Shown in pieces: positions 61,701 to 64,000 of a stretch of 64,000 nt of DNA. The position numbers and the translations under genes are program-made. Under the pieces are notes generated by a model. The model had not been told where the DNA came from. It saw nothing but the letters and a program-made list of their open reading frames with translations, and ran no database searches. Positions within the stretch are counted from its first letter, which is position 1; the number at the start of each line of letters is the position of its first letter. The DNA lies in assembly GCA_903910585.1 (NCBI GenBank), contig CAIWAH010000230.1:48500-112499 (forward strand), in the 5' to 3' direction. The stretch comes from an uncultured Verrucomicrobiota bacterium (GTDB lineage Bacteria; Verrucomicrobiota; Verrucomicrobiia; Limisphaerales; UBA9464).

Positions 61701-63250
61701 AAGTAGTCGTAGAGCAGCCGGGGTCGCTTGGAGAGGACGGCGAACGGGGTGTCGTCACCCATGGAGCCAATGGGCTCGGCGGCTTGGGTCGCCATCGGCG
61801 TCAGGAGGTCCTCGACCTGCTCCTGGTCCCAGCCGAACGCGATCTGCCGGGTCGTGAGAGTCAGGGTGTCCGCCACCGGGGAGTCCGCCGTGGCTGTGCC
61901 CGGTTGCAGGCGGACGAGGTTCTGCGCGACCCACTCGGCATAGGGCTGGCGGGAGGCGATGAGCCGTTTCACCTCGTCATTGTCGAGGAACACGCCGGTC
62001 TCGGTGTCGATCGCCAGCATTTTCCCGGGACCGAGGCGGCCCTTGCGGACCACCTGCCGTTCGTCACCGGCGACGACGCCGACCTCGGAGCCCATGACGA
62101 TGAGCCCGTCCTGGTAAATCTTGTAGCGGGCTGGGCGGAGGCCGTTGCGGTCGAGGGTCGCCCCAATGTAACGGCCATCGGAAAACGCCACCGCGGCGGG
62201 TCCGTCCCAGGGTTCGTTCAGGCAGGCGTGGAACTGGTAGAACGCCCGTAGCTGGGGATCCATGTCGGCCATGTTTTCCCACGCTTCGGGCGCGAGCATC
62301 ATGATGGCATGGCGGATGTCGCGGCCCGAGAGCTGGAGTGCTTCGAGGGCGTTGTCGAGGGCGGCCGAATCGGAGCCGCCGGGCTGGATCAGCGGCTTCA
62401 GCGTCTCGATTTCGTCGCCCCAGACCTTCGAGGTCAGCTCCCGTTCGCGAGCCCGGGTCCAGTTCTTGTTGCCCAGCAGCGTGTTGATCTCGCCGTTGTG
62501 GGCGAGCATGCGAAAGGGATGCGCCAGCTTCCAGTTGGGGAAGGTGTTCGTGGAGTAGCGCTGATGGAAGATGGCGAGCGCGCTCGTGAACAGCGGGTCC
62601 TGCAGGTCGAGATAGAACTTCGGGAGCTGCGGCGCGTTGAACAGGCCCTTGTAAACGATGGTCCGCGAGGACATCGAGGGGATGTAGAAACCCTCCACAT
62701 CCTCGGCGAGCGCGGCCCGTTCCGCATGGTTGCGCACGAGGAAAAGCTTCCGCTCGAACTCGTCCTGCGACCAGCGGGGGTCCTTGCCGAGCAGGCACTG
62801 CTGCATCTCGGGCATCGTGTTGCGGGCCTTCTCCCCCAGGCAGCGGGCGTTGGTCGGCACCGGGCGCCATGCGAGGAAATAGACGCCGTATTGTTCGCAG
62901 GCGCGCTCCACGAAGTGCCGGCACTTGGCGATCACGAAGCGATCACCGGCCGGCAGGAACAGGAAGCCGACGGCGAGGTCGTCCGGTTGCACGGCTTTCA
63001 GGCCAAGGCGTTCGGCTTCCCGCAGGAAGAACGCCTTCGGCAGCTGGGTCAGGATCCCGGCCCCATCGCCGGTCGTGGCGTCGGCGTCCAGGGCGCCGCG
63101 GTGCGAGAGCGAGTTAAGCGCTTCCAGGGCATGCTGAACGATACGGTGCTCCTTTCGCCCGTTGATGTTGGCGACGAAGCCGACGCCGCAGGCGTCGTGT
63201 TCGAACTCCGGGCTGTAGAGCGACTCGGGAACGGACGGATACGAAGTCAT
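58721..63250 (-). CDS. gltB: Glutamate synthase large subunit
   Basis: GltB transfers glutamine amide nitrogen to 2-oxoglutarate. The 1509-residue protein is full length. After a 20-residue propeptide, C21 (FEHDACGVGFVANI) is the expected amidotransferase nucleophile. The central domain is followed by the FMN synthase barrel (GEGGEDPARYNN, LRTDGGIKTGRDI), the 3Fe-4S cysteines in CAMFRVCHLNTCPVGVATQ, and the C-terminal beta-helix with G-rich repeats (GNTCLYGATGGRLFAAGRAG). It follows gltD (63405 onward) but is separated from it by a strong terminator. Confidence 0.97.
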   Translation of the reverse strand: MTSYPSVPESLYSPEFEHDACGVGFVANINGRKEHRIVQHALEALNSLSHRGALDADATTGDGAGILTQLPKAFFLREAERLGLKAVQPDDLAVGFLFLPAGDRFVIAKCRHFVERACEQYGVYFLAWRPVPTNARCLGEKARNTMPEMQQCLLGKDPRWSQDEFERKLFLVRNHAERAALAEDVEGFYIPSMSSRTIVYKGLFNAPQLPKFYLDLQDPLFTSALAIFHQRYSTNTFPNWKLAHPFRMLAHNGEINTLLGNKNWTRARERELTSKVWGDEIETLKPLIQPGGSDSAALDNALEALQLSGRDIRHAIMMLAPEAWENMADMDPQLRAFYQFHACLNEPWDGPAAVAFSDGRYIGATLDRNGLRPARYKIYQDGLIVMGSEVGVVAGDERQVVRKGRLGPGKMLAIDTETGVFLDNDEVKRLIASRQPYAEWVAQNLVRLQPGTATADSPVADTLTLTTRQIAFGWDQEQVEDLLTPMATQAAEPIGSMGDDTPFAVLSKRPRLLYDYFKQLFAQVTNPPIDSIREKVVMSLGTMLGHRHSWFEESPEHARQVRIESPVLFSEDLAALRNLPGFPAATVSCHFAPAAGAGALESALDSLCAAAAGAVDAGCQILVVTDRDAEADKVPIPMLLAVGAIHHHLIRAGKRLRVSLVCEAGEPRDVHHYACLIGFGASAVFPYVALDTIRQAAEGGKYGAISVPKAFANYRQAIEGGLLKVMAKMGISTIASYRGGQLFEAIGLGREVIERCFFGTVSQVGGIGFAQIGADAVRRHQAAFGTGGEPQLDVGGSYRVAKGGKGEYHAYNPQVVGTLHRFLKSGQREEFLKYMETVNRREPVSPRDLLDFRPAGAAVPLAEVESIEEIRRRFTTAGMSLGALSPEAHECLAIAMNSIGGKSNSGEGGEDPARYNNEKCSAIKQVASGRFGVTPAYLASAQEIEIKMAQGAKPGEGGQLPGHKVTPLIAQLRYSVPGVPLISPPPHHDIYSIEDLAQLIFDLKQVNPRAKVCVKLVACAGVGTVAAGVAKAYADVILISGHDGGTGASPLSSIKNTGGPFEFGLAEAQQTLMLNDLRSRVVLRTDGGIKTGRDIVLAALLGAEEFNFGTAALVAAGCAMFRVCHLNTCPVGVATQKEELRLKFRGKPENLVAFFNAVAQEVREILAQLGFRSLDEVVGRTDLLQQKALTEFPEEVRAKVATLNLDKLLYQVDPTGAAARIHTRDRNERFGDSLLDDRIMADGRVALQGKGSKQLEYRIRNVHRNVGTRVSGHIGYVFGDSGLPDGSQLDITLRGTAGQSFGTFLARGVRLKLIGEANDYVGKGMNGGEIVVRPPDEVSFAWAENQIVGNTCLYGATGGRLFAAGRAGERFCVRNSGGTAVVEGVGDHGCEYMTGGTVVVLGETGRNFGAGMSGGRAYVFDPKNRLPSRLNRGMVGLERIADDGEAGRLEQLIRHHLEATQSPLAADVLARWNECRAQFWVVTPHPAEAKPAAAPVHEPERTLPVPAKA

Positions 63251-63349
63251 GGGACGGCAAAACTAGCCGGACCGCAGTGCGGCCCGGCGGGAAAATCTAG
63301 GGGTCGAAGCCCGGAAAGCGTCACGGGAATTCCGGGGCACAAAACGAAA

Positions 63350-63376
63350 ACGCCTCATCATTGGCCGATGAGGCGT
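63350..63376 (-). terminator. Intrinsic terminator between gltD and gltB
   Basis: A perfect 10-bp stem (ACGCCTCATC with GATGAGGCGT) has a 7-base loop. On the minus strand it is followed by TTTTCGTTTTG, a U-rich tail. It lies 28 bases after the gltD stop and about 100 bases before the gltB start, so read-through is expected to be limited. Confidence 0.85.
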
Positions 63377-63404
63377 GCATGGGGCTGAATCCTGCGATGC
63401 CCGC

Positions 63405-64000
63405 TCAGGGCAGGGAGGTCGAGCCCATCAGGAAGCGATCGCATTCCCGGGCAGCGCCCCGGCCTTCATTGAAGGCCCAGACGACCAGGGACTGGCCGCG
63501 ACGGCAATCGCCCGCGGCGAAGACGCCGGGGAGGTTGGTCACGTACTTCTCGTGGTCGGCCTTGATGTTGGTGCGGGCGTCGCGCTCGAGGCCGAAGGCT
63601 TCGAGGAGCGGCTGCTCGGGCCCGAGGAAGCCCATGGCGAGCAGCACGAGCTGCGCGGGGCGGACCTTCTCGGTGCCGGGAACGTGCGTCGGGACGAACT
63701 GACCCTTGTCGTTCTTCTCCCACTTCACCTCGACGGTGTGGACTTCCTTGAGGTTGCCCTGCTCGTCGGCGACGAACTTGGTCGCGGTGGTCAGGTAGAC
63801 GCGGGGGTCGGAGCCGAACTTGGCGGCGGCTTCTTCCTGGCCGTAGTCGACCTTGTAGGTCTTCGGCCATTCCGGCCAGGGGTTGTCCTTGCCGCGGGTG
63901 AGCGGGGCCTTGGCCATGATCTCGAGCTGGATGACGGACTTGCAGCCGTGGCGGAGCGAGGTGCCCACGCAGTCGGTGCCGGTGTCGCCGCCGCCGATGA
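63405..64000 (-). CDS. gltD: Glutamate synthase small subunit, C-terminal part (cut by window edge)
   Basis: The minus-strand frame runs from the window edge to the stop at 63405, about 198 residues. Family blocks include the entry [20 protein letters not shown] at the edge (NADPH-binding region), [20 protein letters not shown], and the FAD-binding end [20 protein letters not shown] with [20 protein letters not shown]. GltD passes electrons from NAD(P)H to GltB through FAD and 4Fe-4S clusters; those clusters lie beyond the window. It is upstream of gltB on the same strand, the reverse of the E. coli order. Confidence 0.95.
   Translation of the reverse strand, partial: IGGGDTGTDCVGTSLRHGCKSVIQLEIMAKAPLTRGKDNPWPEWPKTYKVDYGQEEAAAKFGSDPRVYLTTATKFVADEQGNLKEVHTVEVKWEKNDKGQFVPTHVPGTEKVRPAQLVLLAMGFLGPEQPLLEAFGLERDARTNIKADHEKYVTNLPGVFAAGDCRRGQSLVVWAFNEGRGAARECDRFLMGSTSLP

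Overview
The window looks like a chromosomal stretch of a high-GC member of the Verrucomicrobiota. This is inferred from gene content: exported proteins with PEP-CTERM-type sorting tails, an ECF sigma factor and a zinc-ribbon Ser/Thr kinase/WD40 gene of the planctomycete/verrucomicrobial kind, DUF1080, CE15 and sialidase genes, an ECF-FecR pair, and several families of short palindromic repeats. I see no rRNA, tRNA, CRISPR array, phage or complete insertion sequence.

Layout. 1-1455 is the N-terminal part of smc, running off the left edge. 1676-10270 (minus strand) is an accessory block: a kinase/WD40 gene that has lost most of its kinase domain, two PEP-CTERM proteins, a large FG-GAP/choice-of-anchor-D surface protein broken by a 10-bp deletion, and an ECF sigma factor. 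Two of the exported-protein genes share a bipartite promoter-like motif. 10363-15715 (plus) holds an ABC exporter, an SGNH hydrolase and uvrC. 15900-18242 holds a DUF2490 protein, a small phosphatase, a membrane protein and a Phd/VapC-type toxin-antitoxin pair. 18344-23380 (minus) is a housekeeping run, nadC-birA-rmlD-like-gluQ-gltX. 23467-27336 (plus) has an M42 peptidase, lgt, an rluD-family gene and a PEP-CTERM-like protein. A DUF1080 protein and a two-gene amino-acid ABC transporter follow.

41853-31384 (minus) is a seven-gene operon in which every junction overlaps by 4 or 7 bases: RND adaptor, RND pump, acyltransferase with internal ankyrin repeats, ECF sigma, FecR-like protein, CE15 glucuronoyl esterase and sialidase. 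49091-44554 (minus) is a xylose-type ABC operon (xylF, xylG, xylH). A GxxExxY gene bounded by 9-nt-period repeats fills the whole xylF-xylG gap, an inverted repeat fills the xylG-xylH gap, and a palindrome sits in frame inside xylG. The right end carries two TPR proteins, lysA, an MFS transporter with a long internal insertion, an HTTM protein, and gltD then gltB separated by a strong terminator.

The most unusual theme is the density of short repetitive elements placed very close to genes or inside them. The best candidate for an undescribed mobile unit is the GxxExxY cassette at 47457-48045. Positions and repeat alignments were worked out by hand; family names come from recognising motifs, not from searches.
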